From positions 11,032,613 through 11,096,612 of the forward strand of contig NW_004955469.1 in assembly GCF_000276665.1 (NCBI RefSeq): a stretch of 64,000 bases of DNA, given 5' to 3'. This document shows positions 26,170-43,350 of the stretch, piece after piece. This stretch comes from Chinchilla lanigera (taxonomy: Eukaryota; Chordata; Mammalia; Rodentia; Chinchillidae). A program made the translations under genes and the position numbers. The stretch's first letter is position 1, and each line of letters starts with the position of its first letter. The notes beneath the pieces were generated by a model. It had not been told where the DNA came from, made no database searches, and saw nothing but the letters and a program-made list of their open reading frames with translations.

Positions 26170-26720
26170 GAACAGTGGAAGCTGAGAAGAAATTGTGAAT
26201 ACAGCATTCCCAGATACTCTACACTCAGTTCCTGCTATTTTTAACATCACATTAATATGGTACATTTGTTACAATTAATGAACCAATATCAAGACGTTTT
26301 AGCTAAAACTTAGTAAGGATATCCTTAGTTTTTACTGAATTTCCCTTTCCTATTCCTGAATCCTGTCAGGAGCTTACGTGACAGTAGAATACAGTTCCCT
26401 GGGATTTGTGTGTTTTTCTCATGATTACACGGGGGCTGTGTGGTCTGGGGAGGAAGACCCTAGCAGTAAAGTGCCACTTGCCCATGTCAACTCGAGGTTA
26501 CAACTATCAACATGACTGACTTCTGTTAACATTGACCGAGGCAGCTTGTATTTGTCAGCTTTCTCCACTTGGAAGTCTACCCCTGCTCCTTATACTTGAA
26601 CTCTTTGCAAGCATACAGCAGCTTTGCGTACACGCTCCACAGGACTCAGGCTGCAGCTCCTTGGAGGGTTCTAGCATCATCTTTGCAGTTCCAAGAGCTC
26701 TTTCCTCCTAAAACTACTGC
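26170..26720 (-). mobile_element. Ancient LINE-1 (L1M-type) fragment, antisense
   Basis: Recognisable by 'ggtacatttgttacaatta', 'atgaaccaatatcaagac', 'tttctcatgattacacgg' and 'agcagtaaagtgccactt', a run common in mammalian L1M elements. The preceding 25600-26160 is T-rich and probably belongs to another L1M piece. Confidence 0.7.
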
Positions 26721-27034
26721 TTTAAGTAATCTTGTGTATTATGCTTATGTTTGTAATAATTTCCCTTTTCTTTCTGTGGACATTACAGCTTTTCAGAAGT
26801 TTTCATTCTGCATTTTCCTCCTCCAAGTTCTTTCTCTTAATGCTTGTTTTATTCAGATTAGAACCTCTCCCCAGATGTTTGTTGATTCTGGGGTAGCTGT
26901 TCCTATTTTAAAGCTGGGGCATTAGGAAGCTGATGGGAGCTGTATAGAAGTGAGACTTGTGGTCCTGGCGCAACTGGCTGGCTGGTTTCAGTGGATATGT
27001 TAATTTCTTGTGGCTGCGCTAAGAATTTACCATG

Positions 27035-27240
27035 CAACCTGGGTGCAGGGGCACATGCCTGTATTCCTGGTTAATTGGGAGGCTGAGGCAGGAGGATTGC
27101 AAGGTTGAGGCCAGCCGGGGCAACTTAGTGAGACCTTTTTGCAAAATAAAATTTACAGAATAGCTGGGAATATAGCTCAGTAGTAGAGCACTTGCCTAGC
27201 ATGTGTGAGGATTTAGGTTCAATCCTCAGTATTGAAAAAT
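27035..27240 (+). mobile_element. B1-dID composite SINE
   Basis: A left B1 monomer (ggtgcaggggcacatgcctg through gcaacttagtgagacc), a short A-rich linker, then a full ID-type right part (agctgggaatatagctcag, B box 'ggttcaatcc') and an A-rich end. This B1 plus ID dimer is reported from non-murid rodents and is the best taxonomic marker in the window. Confidence 0.8.
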
Positions 27241-27484
27241 AGTTACCACACACCTGATGGCTTAACATATGCTCATTCTCATGGCTCTGAAGGCCAGATA
27301 TCAGGGCTCAGTCTCTCTGGTTGGCAACAAAGTGTCAGCAGGGCTGTGCTCCCTCCTGAGGCCCAAAGGAAGAATCTGTCCCCTACTAGACACGGTCTAG
27401 CAGCAGCTGGAATCCCTTGACTTGTGGCCATACCACTCCCATCTCTGTCTCTGTGACACACAAGCCAAAGCTGTCTCTGTCTCC

Positions 27485-27605
27485 ATCACTCTGGAGTTGA
27501 TTAGAAATGCAGATCCTCAGCCAGACCCCAGCCCTTCTGGATCATGCTCTCTTGGGATGCAGCCTCTCTGGTGCTCTGATGTTTGCCAACACTTGAGAAC
27601 TAACA
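27485..27605. mobile_element. hAT-Charlie (MER5-like) fragment
   Basis: 'ttagaaatgcagatcctcag' and 'gatgtttgccaacacttgag' match the MER5-type pattern 'ttagaaatgcaaattctc ... tttgagaacc'. It ends about 135 bp before ALK exon 26. Confidence 0.5.
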
Positions 27606-27737
27606 GTTGTGGGGCCCATCTGACCTCTTCCGTCTTTCCCCCTTAGCACTGGTCTCCTTGAGGAGGGGGTGGATCGCTGGCCCGCGGGCATCATCTCAGG
27701 CCACAGTGCTATCTGGAGAAGGGCAGGAGAACACTCA

Positions 27738-27884
<147 letters not shown>

Positions 27885-28925
27885 CTAAGCAGAAGCTCTG
27901 CCAGGAAACTTGAGAAAGTGTCAGCAACACCCTCTACCCATTAAAGGATTGAAATTAACGAGGGGTCCTTGGTGACTCAGGAAGAGAGCAGGGGAGCACA
28001 GATCATTTAGTTAAGAACTTTGGTGTCATTTAATGGCCCGCTAGAGGCAGGAAGGGAAAGATGTATGCAATGACTAAGATCCCCGCTAGCAGATGTTTAG
28101 ATTTCCCTATTGGGTTTTGTTGATTATAACTCACAGTGAATAACATTACCCCAACCTTAGAAGTACAGTGTGTTTCTGATGACCTGCAGTAATGCAAGAC
28201 CCAGAATGGGAGGGCTGCGAGCTGGGGCTGTGTCTCACTCTTTCTGGATCCTCCATGGCACTCATCCGACAGCATGGAGTTCAGCAGGGGCTGTCATCAA
28301 ATAACCTTGATGACTGGCAGGAGATTGCTTCCCCAAACACATTTGGGTAGGAGAACACAGGACTAGGCATGCAGTTAGCTTAAAAGGTAGAGGAGTTGAT
28401 TGCGTTTTCACCAGTACTGTCATTAATAAAACTCTGATGAAAATGAATAAATAGACTCATCTACCTTTAAGCCAGCACCACACATAGCCTGGTGTTCTGC
28501 TGTCTGGGTGTGTTATGGGAGGCAGCTTCCCACCAGCTGCCTACATTAATTACTTCAATAAATATGTACTGAGAGTTTAGTATGTATCAAGTAACTCTGA
28601 CATGTGCTGAGCTCATAAATAAGTCATAGTCTCTCTTGCTCCCGAGGCTACAGTTTAATGGAAGAAACACACATCTGCAACTGCAGCACACAGCAACACA
28701 TATAGTAACAGGGACGGGGCAATATTCAGTGACACAAAAGAAGGAGTGATCTCTTCCATGTCAGATGGGGGTAAAGCACAGGGAAAGCAGCTCAGAGGGG
28801 CACTGATGGAGCTGGGAGGCCCAGGGGCTCTCTTGGAAGACCATTCTGACCCACAAAGGGACAGGTATGTGGGGAACGGTGGGGCTGTAGGTAAGCTGGG
28901 TGGTTTAAGCCTAGAGACGGGGAGG

Positions 28926-29272
28926 TGTAATGGTGTGGATCTTAAATGTACCCCAAGATCCATGTGCTGATGGCTTGGTTGGCAGCCTGTAGGGCTACTG
29001 AGAGGTGTGGAACCTTTAGGAGGTGAGGCCTAGTGGAAGGAATGACATCATTGTGGGTGCGCCCTAAAAGGGGAGATTGGGACCCAGTCCCCTTCCTTCT
29101 TCCCTCTGCCTTCCAGCTGCCATGAGGTAAATAGAGCTCAAGCCCAGAACAACAGTGCCAAGGGACCATGGACTGAAACCTCCCAAACCATGAGCCGAAA
29201 ATAAACTTCTTCCTCATTTTAAATTGATTTATCTCAGGTGTTTGTCACGGAGACAGAAAGCTGCCTGACACA
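28926..29272 (+). mobile_element. MaLR-type solitary LTR
   Basis: Begins TG and ends CA. Contains 'gaacctttaggaggtgagg', the 'ccttccagctgccatgagg' segment, 'aaaccatgagccgaaaataa' with an AATAAA, and 'ctcaggtgtttgtcacgg', in the order seen in MST/MLT-type ERVL-MaLR LTRs. It is a solo LTR; no internal retroviral genes are present. Confidence 0.75.
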
Positions 29273-29417
29273 GAGCTGTCAGAAGAGAGGCTCTGGTAAG
29301 AAAGGACGAGCTGGCTAATGTGCTGCAGCTTGTGGATATTAAAATGGAGGCAGTCAAGGTATTCTGAGAAAGTAGAGGGGAGGAGCTCTGAGATTCTGGG
29401 TGTAGAAAGTAGAGTGG

Positions 29418-29591
29418 TAATGCCAGGCATGGTGGTGCACACTTGCAATCCCAGAACTTGGGAGGCTGAGGCAGGAGAACTACCTCAAGTTCCAGACCAG
29501 CCTGGGCTACATAGTGAGTTCAAGGCCAGCCTGAACTATATAGTGAGACTCTGTCTCAAGCAAAACAAAACAACACAGAGCAAAACAAAAC
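29418..29591 (+). mobile_element. B1 SINE with internal duplication
   Basis: A B1 body (gccaggcatggtggtgcac to gagactctgtctcaagc) with the 29-bp 'gttccagaccagcctgggc' unit repeated as 'gttcaaggccagcctgaac'. Near-identical flanks aagtagagtgg (29407-29417) and aagtagaatgg (29592-29602) look like the target-site duplication. Confidence 0.92.
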
Positions 29592-30512
29592 AAGTAGAAT
29601 GGAGCTCTGGAAAGTCACATAGTGATAGTGGTGGGTGGCTCCACGGAGCTGTGCCCGACTCCATCATCCTTATACTGCTCTCCCAGCGGCAGGGTGGTAG
29701 CAGCACCATCATCCCTCTGGAGCTTGTTTCCAGTTCTGACAGAGCCCTCACAAGTGTCGGGATCATCTCACTAAGTCTCCAGACAGTTAAAGCTCTATGT
29801 AACCATCTCCCTACTACTCCTGTGAGTTAGGGAAGGGGTTAATCAGTGACCATGCGCAGGAACTATGTGCTCAGGGCTTGTAACGAGTCACAGTTGTATC
29901 TACTTAGAAAAGGGAGCTAGGAGGTTGGAAAGAGGAGAGTGATAGAAAGTACCATAGAAGTATTATTTCTAAAATCTAAGATTAATTTATTATTTTTTAT
30001 GTTGCCTTGGGCATATCACAGAGAAAAAAAAGTGAAGCTGAGCTAAGTCCATCCCTGTGGGCTTTGAATCCACTCCAGTGTCCCTGAGGGTGGGTAAGTC
30101 TGACCACTGAGCTGGCCCAGTATCGTTAGTGCAGGGTGCTTGGGCCTGTGATGGACTCTACTGCATCCTGTTAGAATTCCCGAGTACTGAGGGGAGGGGT
30201 TAAGTTATAAAGTTCACTTGGGACTTTTTATATCAAGTATCCAAATTATTCCGTGTCTCAGAACATGGCAGGATTAGAGAGTTGGAACCAGAGAGACAAC
30301 CCAATTAAGCACTTCACGTCAATTACTGCAGGCAGTGGGATCCAGAATTAGACCCTCAGGCATGGGCACTAATTAAGGTTTCCCATATCCTGAAAGGAAA
30401 TCACTGAAATTTCACAGGGGAAGTTGACAGAGTACCAGGAGATGATGTAAGGTAGAAGTAGCTGCAGCCACTCCTTTGAGAGGATGGGGTGGGGAGTGGG
30501 GTGAGGCTTTCA

Positions 30513-34245
<3,733 letters not shown>

Positions 34246-34941
34246 AGGGCTGGGGATGCCCGAGCCACAGGAATACAGCATGGGGCAGATGTCCTTTCCC
34301 TTGTAGTGTATCTGCACATCCTTCTATTTTAACCTCCATAAACAGTTTAATGCCCTCCTATTTATAAACAAGCCTGTATGGAAACCAAGGGAGAGTAACA
34401 CAGTTTTAAATGCCTTAAATTATTTTTAAAATTTAATTTCCACCAAGAATATTCAGACCTAAAGTGAATTAAAAAAAGAAAAGCTTTTGGAAAATAATGG
34501 GCAATTAAGAGCCATCTCTAGCTGTTCTATACAGTCTCTTTAATGCAGAAGGAAGTTTCACCCCAACTGTGGGACACTTTCTGTCTTGGCCTTTGGGACA
34601 GCCAAGAAGTCTTTCTGAAGGTGACATCCACTCTTGGTCTCACTGTTAATTAGTCACAAGGTAGGACTGTTTCATATTCACTTTGTTGTGTTTTAGTCTG
34701 TGTTGATTTTACCGTATCCCCAAATGAATTTTGAGGTCTCTGATGCAGGGATGCATCTTTCTCTTCCATGGCATCCCACACAAAAATGGGCACATTCTGG
34801 GTTATTTAGTGAGCATGGGGGGGTGGGGTGGCAGTGCTGATTTGTTGATAATAGCTCTGGACTATGATTTACCTAAAGCAGTATGTTTCAAATAGCTAAA
34901 CAGAAAAGCAGAAATAGGCAATCATAGCAAATCCCCAGCAA

Positions 34942-35315
34942 TGGTCTGAATGAATGTCCCCCCAAAGGTCCGTGTGTTATGTGGATGATCCCCAGGGTGC
35001 TGGTATTGGGAGGTGATAGAAGCCTTTGAGAGCTGGAGCCTCATGAAAGGTCCCTGGCTCACTGGTGCACTGCTCTTGAGGGAGATTATGGGACCTCAGT
35101 CTGCAGTTTCTCTCTGTTTCCTGGGCGACGATGTACATGGCTTGCTCTGCCTTGCACTTTGGCCATGATGTGTCACCCTTGCCGCTGGCCCAAAGCAATG
35201 GGGCCACCTAGTCTTGGATTGGAATGTCCAAAACTGTGAACCAAGATAAATCATTTTGTAAAATAAGCTGATTGCCTCGGGTGTTTTGTTATATCACTTG
35301 AAGCTGCTTAACACA
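34942..35315 (+). mobile_element. MaLR-type solitary LTR
   Basis: Opens 'tggtctgaatgaatgtcc' and closes 'gctgcttaacaca'. In between are 'gggaggtgatagaagcc', 'aactgtgaaccaagataaat' and 'gcctcgggtgttttgttat', the ordered landmarks of MST/MLT LTRs. No internal region is present. Confidence 0.75.
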
Positions 35316-36163
35316 TTCCTTTATTTCTGTGTTGAATTGTTTAAGCCCTAGAGAGATATAAAGTTGGTAACTCTGGACAAACTCCTGGCAGGAAATTTCT
35401 GCCTGTAGGGCTGCTGATTTGCTCCTCTGCCTAAGGTCCAGAGCCCTTTCACCCTTGTTTTGCACTGGACCCCCAAAGATAGGGCAAAAACCTCGTTCTT
35501 TAATTCTGAGGTGCCCATAGGGAATCATGCAGCCAGAAGGCAGCAGGATGACCGACACAGACGGAACATCACAGAAACAGGACAAACTCACTCATGCGCC
35601 ATTAAGATGTTATTCATGAAAAGGGAGATTTGTATTTCATTCTGAGATAGTCAGGACTTAGAAACTACTTTTGCTGAAAAATAGTGACTCTTCTCTTGGG
35701 CCTACGGATATCAATGGGTAACCAAAAGCGACAAAGCTTGACCTCCATTTTGTATGTTTCCTTTATTACCTTAGAATGTTGGGTCAGACCTTTGCTGCAT
35801 GTAGATATGTTTGTCATTTAGGGAGCGTCTGTCTAAAAGTGGCAAAGCAAGGGCGATTATCCCCAAGTTTACATAACCTATATTATCCCCCTTCAAGACT
35901 GAAGACACCATCATGTGAGATTTACAGGGACATTCGACTGCCAATGAACACCAGTTAGTCTCCAGTCATTGCCCTAAACCTAGGGTCACCTTGGATTCCA
36001 GCAGAGCCTCCACAAAACTGAGATGGCCCCAAGCATAAATAGCATCTCAAGGAGAGTGGATTGTGTCCTCAAGTAACGAAGACTTCTCCCCAGCGCCATC
36101 TTGCACAACCAGAAGTGAAAAAATGATCAGCCAGACTCTAGGCCCCTTTAGCCCATCCTGGTG

Positions 36164-36352
36164 TCACGGGGTGTGGTTGTGCACACCTGTAATCTCAGCA
36201 CTAGGGAGGCTGAGGCAGGAGGATCACTATGAGTTCGAGGCCAGCCTGGGCTACATAGTGAGTTCAGAGCCAGCCTGAACTATATAGTGAGACCTCGTAT
36301 CAACCGACCAAGCAACCAATCAACCAACCAACCAACCAGCCAGTCAAATGGC
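36164..36352 (+). mobile_element. B1 SINE with (CAAC)n tail
   Basis: A B1 body with the duplicated 'gttcgaggccagcctggg' and 'gttcagagccagcctgaac' units, 'gtgagacctcgtatc', and a tail grown into caac/ccaa repeats. Confidence 0.9.
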
Positions 36353-37734
36353 TGACCTAATTCTCTTGTGAATGGGCCAGTCTGATCTTCTCCATCGGAG
36401 CTGTGTCCCTTTCATCTCCTCAAGCTGAAGTCCCTTCCCTATTTCCTCTTACTTTCTAACTCTGTCTAGAACATATGCCTGTGCCGTTCAGCAGCACATC
36501 CTGAAGTGCTCTTTCTGCGACAAGATTTGACAAATCTGTGTCACTAGGCAAGCTGAGCTCCCCTGCCTCCTCTTTGCAGTGGCCTCCTCAGACTGCATCT
36601 AGCAACAAACCCAGGGTCTGGCTGCAGACTCAGCCTTCTGGGTTTTCTCTGCCCTAGACCAGGCCTCCCCAGGATCCCTTGCAGCTCTGGTTTGGGTCTC
36701 GAGGAAGCAGAAGAAAATCCTGCAACTCAGGGCCAGACGTTAGCTCTGAGGAGACAACTTAGGCAGAAGAATCTTCTGCTGCTGCCTGCAGTTCTCTAGT
36801 TCCAGTTCATGTACAAACTCTCCTTTGAGTCAATGGGCTGCGTGGTAGATAGGGAAGAAAGGAATTCCTGTACTAGGATAAGAAGGCTGCAGACACCAAG
36901 TGACCCCCTCATGGTACACAACTAATAAAGAGTGGAGTCCAAACTGCCCATAGCTGGGCTAAGAGAATCTGGGTTAGAGGAGGCAGGATTTAAGTAGTTA
37001 AAATTGCGCTGCTTCTTAGGAGAGGGTCAAAGAACGGATGGAACATGGGTGAATAGAGGATACAATGCAGCTCACACATGCGGCCAGGTGAATGGTATAT
37101 ATCAGCAGTCACTGGAGCTCACCTGGGCTTTACCCTGCTCCTTCATTCCCTATTGCTCAGCCTCTCTCTGGACCAGGCTTCTCTCGGGTGATGGTCTCTG
37201 ATACTGTGGGCCTCACCGGCTTGTTGGGAGGACCCCAAAGAGCCACAGGCCACCTAGGGACCTACAGTCTATCTAGGGCTGTGGCAGCGGTGGGGCTCAG
37301 GGTTCCTCCTGTGTGTGGCTGCTCCAGAGGCTCTTGTAGGGTCTGAAATACTGGGCACTGTGAGAGAGACAGCCTGAGCTCCCAGAGGAAAGCACTTTCA
37401 AGGGAAGTAGCCATCCATGCTGCTGCAGTATTACAGAGACCTTTTCTCTCCTCAGCAAAATGCTCCCTGTTCCTGCCAAAGGACTGTCTTGGCTGTGACA
37501 GAGCCTTGAGGAAGAGCCTCCATCCCTTGAGCCTCAGCCTCCAGCGCCTAGGATGCCTGGACCATTGATGTGTCAAAGGCCCAGGAACTAAGTGCTGCAG
37601 GGATGGTATCTTGCCAGGTTTTAGCTTGGGGCCAGGTTTATCAGGGCTCCCTGCAAATTACCTGCTTCACCAGTCTGCACAGAAGCAGGAAATCAGCAGC
37701 TTGCAGTGTGGGGTATCTGCAGTGCTTTGTGTAT

Positions 37735-37800
37735 GCGGCGTGTGTGTGTATGGTGTGTGTGTATGTGTTTGGCATGCGAGTGTGCATGGTGTGTGGAGTA
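37735..37800. repeat. GT-rich low-complexity patch
   Basis: Interrupted gtgt/atgt units; the chance frames here carry Cys-Val runs. Confidence 0.8.
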
Positions 37801-38353
37801 CAGTGAGGTATGGATGTTGTGGTAGAGCCAACACCTACCCTGAGCAGTGCGGGGCAGAGCTAGCCTGTGTGCTGCCATCTGTATCAGATCAAGGGCCAAG
37901 ATGACATTGGAATCTGGGTTTTATCCCCGACTGGTTCCCGGGGTGTAACAGTTCCTTCCGGACTGAGATATTCTTCACACTGCAGCACTGTGCTGGGGAC
38001 ATACCCTGAGGGGGCTTTGAGAAGATCTTGCCCAGGCTTCCCAAGTGGGGTAGATCTTGAAGATGAAAGGGGTTCGGGCGTTCCAGGGCCAAGGAGCTTC
38101 TCTGGACAGGAACGACCAGACCAGTCTTTATGTTACTGTGGGCTGAGAATCAAGAGGAGCAAGTGGCTCTGAAAGTTGTTTGGCCCCAGGACTCCTGCGT
38201 GTGTGACCTTGCAGCACTTTCTGCACAGGTTGTCTTCCTTACAGGAAGGCTCGCTTGGTGTCGCAGCTTCTGTGAGATTACTCCCGAAACACAATATGAG
38301 CCATGGTAATAAAATGCACAGTGATATTGACATTTCTGTTCCTCCCTTTTTGT

Positions 38354-38437
38354 CAGAGGTTGGGGAGGTTGGGGATTGAACCCGTCGCCTCGTTGCACGC
38401 TGGGCAAGCACTTTACCCCTGAGCTACAGTCTCAGCC
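38354..38437 (-). mobile_element. Diverged ID-type SINE, antisense
   Basis: 'ggggattgaacccgtcgcc', 'ctgggcaagcactttaccc' and 'ctgagctacagtctcagcc' give the B box, middle and A box of an antisense tRNA-derived SINE, older than the ggtaccgg-ending copies. Confidence 0.8.
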
Positions 38438-39086
38438 CTCTCCTTTTCTACTTTATAGAGTTGAAGCCGCGCAGGATGTGGGGGAAGGAACTCTTCCACC
38501 AGCTGAAAACTAGAACAGGGATAGATTTTAAAAATCAATGCATGTGAAGATGAACAGGGAAGATGAAAGAAAGAAGCAAAGAAAGCAGACGGGGAACACA
38601 AAATATAAAAAGCAGCCAAAGTCTATTTTGAAAAATGATGAGAAGTTCTTGCTTCTGGACCCTTTTGATCCCTGCTTCTTGATGAGGACGGAATTTTCTT
38701 TGGGAAGAGATGGCCCTTCATGGATTTGGAGCCAGCGCAGGTATCGCACAGCCTGAACATAGCGAACACAGTCCGAGTTGGAGGTTCTCACCTGCAGACA
38801 GGGGACCTGTAGGGTCCAAGAAGCCATCTGCACCCTGAGCACCCATTACCTACAGGTGGGTCTCACTGTGTGCCAGATACATACAGGCATGAATGTGGTT
38901 AATGACCTATATCTTTAATTATGAGGTAACTGACTTATTAGTGGCTTTTGCTATTATGGACTGAATCAACAGATATTAAAAGACACCTATTACTGTAGCT
39001 GGCATACAGTAAACCCTCAATAAACACATGCTGAGTAAATACAGGTTCTGCTTTTTTTTTGTAGACAAAAAAATTTAGAAAAAGGG

Positions 39087-39235
39087 CCAGGCATGGTGGC
39101 ACATGCCTGTAATCCCAGCACTCGGGAGGCTGAGGCAGGAGGATCTTTGTGAGTTCGAGGCCAGCCTGGGCTACAAAGTCAGCTCAAGGCCAGCCTGAAC
39201 TGCATAGTGGGACCCTGTCTCAAAAAGACAAAAAA
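39087..39235 (+). mobile_element. B1 SINE with target-site duplication
   Basis: Runs from ccaggcatggtggcacatg to 'accctgtctcaaaaagac' with both copies of the internal 29-bp unit. The direct repeat agaaaaaggg flanks it at 39077-39086 and 39236-39245. Confidence 0.93.
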
Positions 39236-39611
39236 AGAAAAAGGGACCCAAGTTCTTGGAAAGGTGCTGCTCTTCCTCCTATCCCGAAAGCCCTTGGATT
39301 TGCCGAGAGCTGGGTCCCCAACTCCCCTTGCAGGATGGTTTCTCTCCTCTGCAGGTGCAGCACTGTCTTTCCTCAGACCCGTGTCTCCCCAAAGTGTGAT
39401 GCCACGTGTGCCCCCTGTGACCTCTCCCAGCAGCTCTGCTAAGAATCTCAGGGTGTGAGGGACCCACCTGGCTGGGTGGTGTGGGCGAGCTAGGGAAGCT
39501 GATGCCCAGGCCCTGGCAGAGATGTCTGGACAGCTGGCAGGGTTGACTCTCAGCTTCCCAAAGAGGACCATTTGGATAAACAGCCGGGGAAGCTAGAAGA
39601 AGCTCTCAATC

Positions 39612-39790
39612 GGAGTCACAGTGCGGGGTTCTAGTCCCAGCTTTTCTACTTCCTGTGTGGCTTTGGCAAGTCAATAACCTCTCTGGGCCACAGATTCCTC
39701 CTCTGTAAAGTGCAGGTGAGCCTGCTGTGTCCACCCATACAGTAAGGCTGAATGATATGAAGGTTGTGAGGGTAACAGCGTGATGAGGGT
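39612..39790 (+). mobile_element. MIR SINE
   Basis: Carries the MIR core pattern: 'gttctagtcccagcttttc', 'tgtgtggctttggcaagtc', 'aacctctctgggccacag' and 'cctcctctgtaaagtgcag'. Ancient and diverged. Confidence 0.75.
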
Positions 39791-40632
39791 GAGGTGGTCA
39801 TCCCTGCTCCCCGCCGCTTGCCAGGGGTGCTCACTGCACGGACACTCATGTCTACACTGGATTCTTCTTAGCGGCTGAGACAGGTCATCCCCAAACTTGC
39901 AGAAAACAGCATGGAGGTTCCTAAGGCAGAGGTATTTGAAATTGAACCTGACTGAGGTAGAGATGGGAGCGGCCATGACCTGCCAGGGTTTTTGCCCCCG
40001 CGTTCAGTCCCTGCGAGGTGGCTGGCCTGGGTTCTCTGTAGCAGAAAGGGTGTCAGGCTGTCTCTGCCTCCCTGGGAGGAGAGGAGGCCACTGCTCTGAC
40101 TGCGTTCTTCTTCTGATGCTGACTCCTACCCTGGGGGTGTTTCACGATGTCAAGAAACTCTGAGACGCTCTAGTCTGACCCTCGGGATTCACCTGTATGG
40201 ATGCTGAGACTATGGGGCAGAGCTCCCTAGGCCACACAGCACCTGATGGCCATGTAGGGGGCTGCGCCACCCCAGGTTCTCCTTTCTTATCCATAGCACC
40301 CCACGTGCATGCTAAATATTCCATCACTTTTTTTTTGCAGTAGAACTACAAGGTTGGGAGGTGGGTTGTTATTATCCCTGTTGAGAGACTAGGTCAGTGA
40401 GTTTGCAGTGAGTGGATGGGGCACAGCACCCAGATTACTTGTCTGAGTTAGTGACATGGCTGGCATGAAAGTCCCTCTCCAAGTTTGTCTTGAGCTTGGT
40501 GTTCCAGAGTCAGGAGGCCATAAACAGGGAGTCAGTCTCCAGAATCCACCACACAAGCCCTGCACAAACTCCCTGGGGCTGGGGCTCAGCCATGCTCACC
40601 TTCGGTGCACCCTGTCCCAGCCCAAACCCTCA

Positions 40633-40845
<213 letters not shown>

Positions 40846-41080
40846 TTAACAGAGCTATGTCTGGGATAACTGTAAGTGAGAGAAGCAGGATACAAAGTCA
40901 TGCTTTCAGCAGCCATGCTGTGCAGATGCATTCTGTAGATATGGGCAGTGGGGTCCCCTGCTGAGCCTATGGCCAACCTCCCTGCTGAGAAGGTGGGAGC
41001 CAGGCCAGGCTTTCCAGGAGCTTGGTGTGCAGGAGAGTGGGGTGGGAGGGGATGATGTTGTGCAGGCTTTGGGTGAGGAG

Positions 41081-41081
<1 letters not shown>

Positions 41082-41122
<41 letters not shown>
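41082..41122. repeat. (GT)n microsatellite
   Basis: About 20 uninterrupted GT units in ALK intron 22. Confidence 0.95.
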
Positions 41123-41124
<2 letters not shown>

Positions 41125-41468
41125 TGTATCTTTTAGATATGCGTGAATTCTTGGTTGAGTTCTCTGAGGAAGGCCTCAGGCAAAAGCTAAGAAGATTCTA
41201 AGAGGGACTTTGTGAGAACTTCCCGGTGGCAGCATGTGAGACAGAGCTAGGAAGAGAGGACAGGCTCCATGGTCCGTGCTGTCACTGGTAGATTGCTCAC
41301 GGGCAGGGACTGAGTTGGGACAAGAGACCCCAAGAATTGGGTTGTCTTGTTAACACGATCCTAAGAGGATATAGAGGGCATTGAGGTTAGGACACTTCAC
41401 ACGGACATGTACAACACATACACACACATACACCCCTGCCCTCTTGCCCAGGGCCTGCGCAATATCCT

Positions 41469-41469
<1 letters not shown>

Positions 41470-41514
<45 letters not shown>

Positions 41515-41524
41515 ACACACACAG
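41470..41524. repeat. (CA)n microsatellite
   Basis: About 26 CA units with one TA interruption, only 350 bp from the GT array at 41082 and of opposite strand sense. Confidence 0.95.
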
Positions 41525-42347
41525 TTGAGAGACTAGGTGACTATCCATTGAAAAATAATGGCTAATTATTGGCGAATAGTGAGATTGAGTGAGTGAGTTG
41601 GCTTTCCTCCATATAATCTTAACTTTCCAAGTTTTACTTGATAATCATGCATTAATAATCAGGCATTATGATCAGAAAATAAATGTTAAGTTTAAACTAA
41701 GATGTTGTCCTCCATGCATATCCTTCTGGGTATCTGGAGCCCACAGCATCTCACTCACACTGCTCTGGCCCTGCCACCTCCACTATGGGGACACCCCAAT
41801 CCACCCCCACCTGTCAGGATATTTGATGGCTTCCAGGGGCCCTGAGCTCACCAGAGCTTGGGGAAAAAACATCCGCCCTTTCCCTAGGGGATGTGCTGTC
41901 AGAGTAGCCACCCTCGGGGATCTCAAGGACTGAGATTCTTAGTGGTATCTGGGTGAGAGCCACACGGTGAAGGCTGCGGCCTGCAGCCTCATGGTAGACA
42001 TAGGGTGGAGGGGTCCTCTGTCATGTTAGAGGCAGGATTCTTTCACATCTTCACATTGATAAACTTGGATGGACAAAGGACGCTGGTTCTGAAAGAGTCA
42101 CTTGAGAACCAAGAACTAGTAGGTGATAGCAGGGATATCGGCTGCAGACAATGATAGCAGTCTGATTACCAGGCCACACTAGCATTTTCTGAGACAACCT
42201 CTGGGGGTTTCTGCTTTGTAAGATGTGTCATGAAGAACAAGGGTCTTCTCTGGGGGCCCCATTCCCCTTGGAGATAGAGATCTATCTTTAGAAACATCTC
42301 TGTGTTCTTCAGGGGGAGTGGCAGCAGCTGGGAGTCTCTGGCTTTAC

Positions 42348-42786
<439 letters not shown>

Positions 42787-42815
42787 CTATCTGAAATCTG
42801 GTAAGCAATGTTCTG

Positions 42816-43350
42816 CTATGGTTTGCTTGTGTCCGCTAAGGTTCGTGTGTTGAAAATTAATTCCATTGTGAGGTATTGAGAGGAGCTTGATTTAACTATG
42901 GTGTTTAGAGCTGGGGAGGTGATTAGGGTTACACTGGCTCATTAACATGGGGCCTTGCTGGGGGTAGTGGTGCATGCCTATAATCCCAGCACTCTGGAGG
43001 CTGAGGCAGGAGGATTATTGAGAGTTCAAGGCCAGTGTGGGCTACAAAGTGAGCTCAAGGCCAGCCTGAGCTGCATAGAGAGACCCTGTCTCAAAAAGAC
43101 AAAAACAAAAACAAAAACAAAAACAACAAAAAACAAAACATGGGGCCACATGTTTGAACTCTGTGGAGACCAGAGCATACATACACCCTCACACACTTGC
43201 TAGGTGACACCCAACACTGTCTCCGCCAGCAAGAAGGCCCGTGCCAGATGTGGCCCCTCGCCCTCCAGAATCGGGAGTCAAAACAAAATGCTCTTCTTTA
43301 TAACTCACCCGGTCAGGGGTGTTGTGTTATTGGCAACGGATAATGGTCCA
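42816..43350 (+). mobile_element. MaLR-type LTR interrupted by a B1
   Basis: The left part (tatggtttgcttgtgtcc, 'ttccattgtgaggtattgag', 'ctcattaacatggggcc') continues after a B1 insertion with 'tgccagatgtggcccctcg' and 'ttctttataactcacccgg'. The insertion is marked by a duplicated aacatggggcc. Diverged LTR, no internal region. Confidence 0.65.
42955..43136 (+). mobile_element. B1 SINE nested in MaLR LTR
   Basis: A B1 body with the duplicated 29-bp unit and a tail of caaaaa repeats. Flanked by the 11-base direct repeat aacatggggcc at 42944-42954 and 43137-43147. Confidence 0.95.

Noticed and set aside
28926..29272. Active endogenous retrovirus
   Set aside because: Only a diverged solitary LTR is present, with no gag, pol or env sequence.
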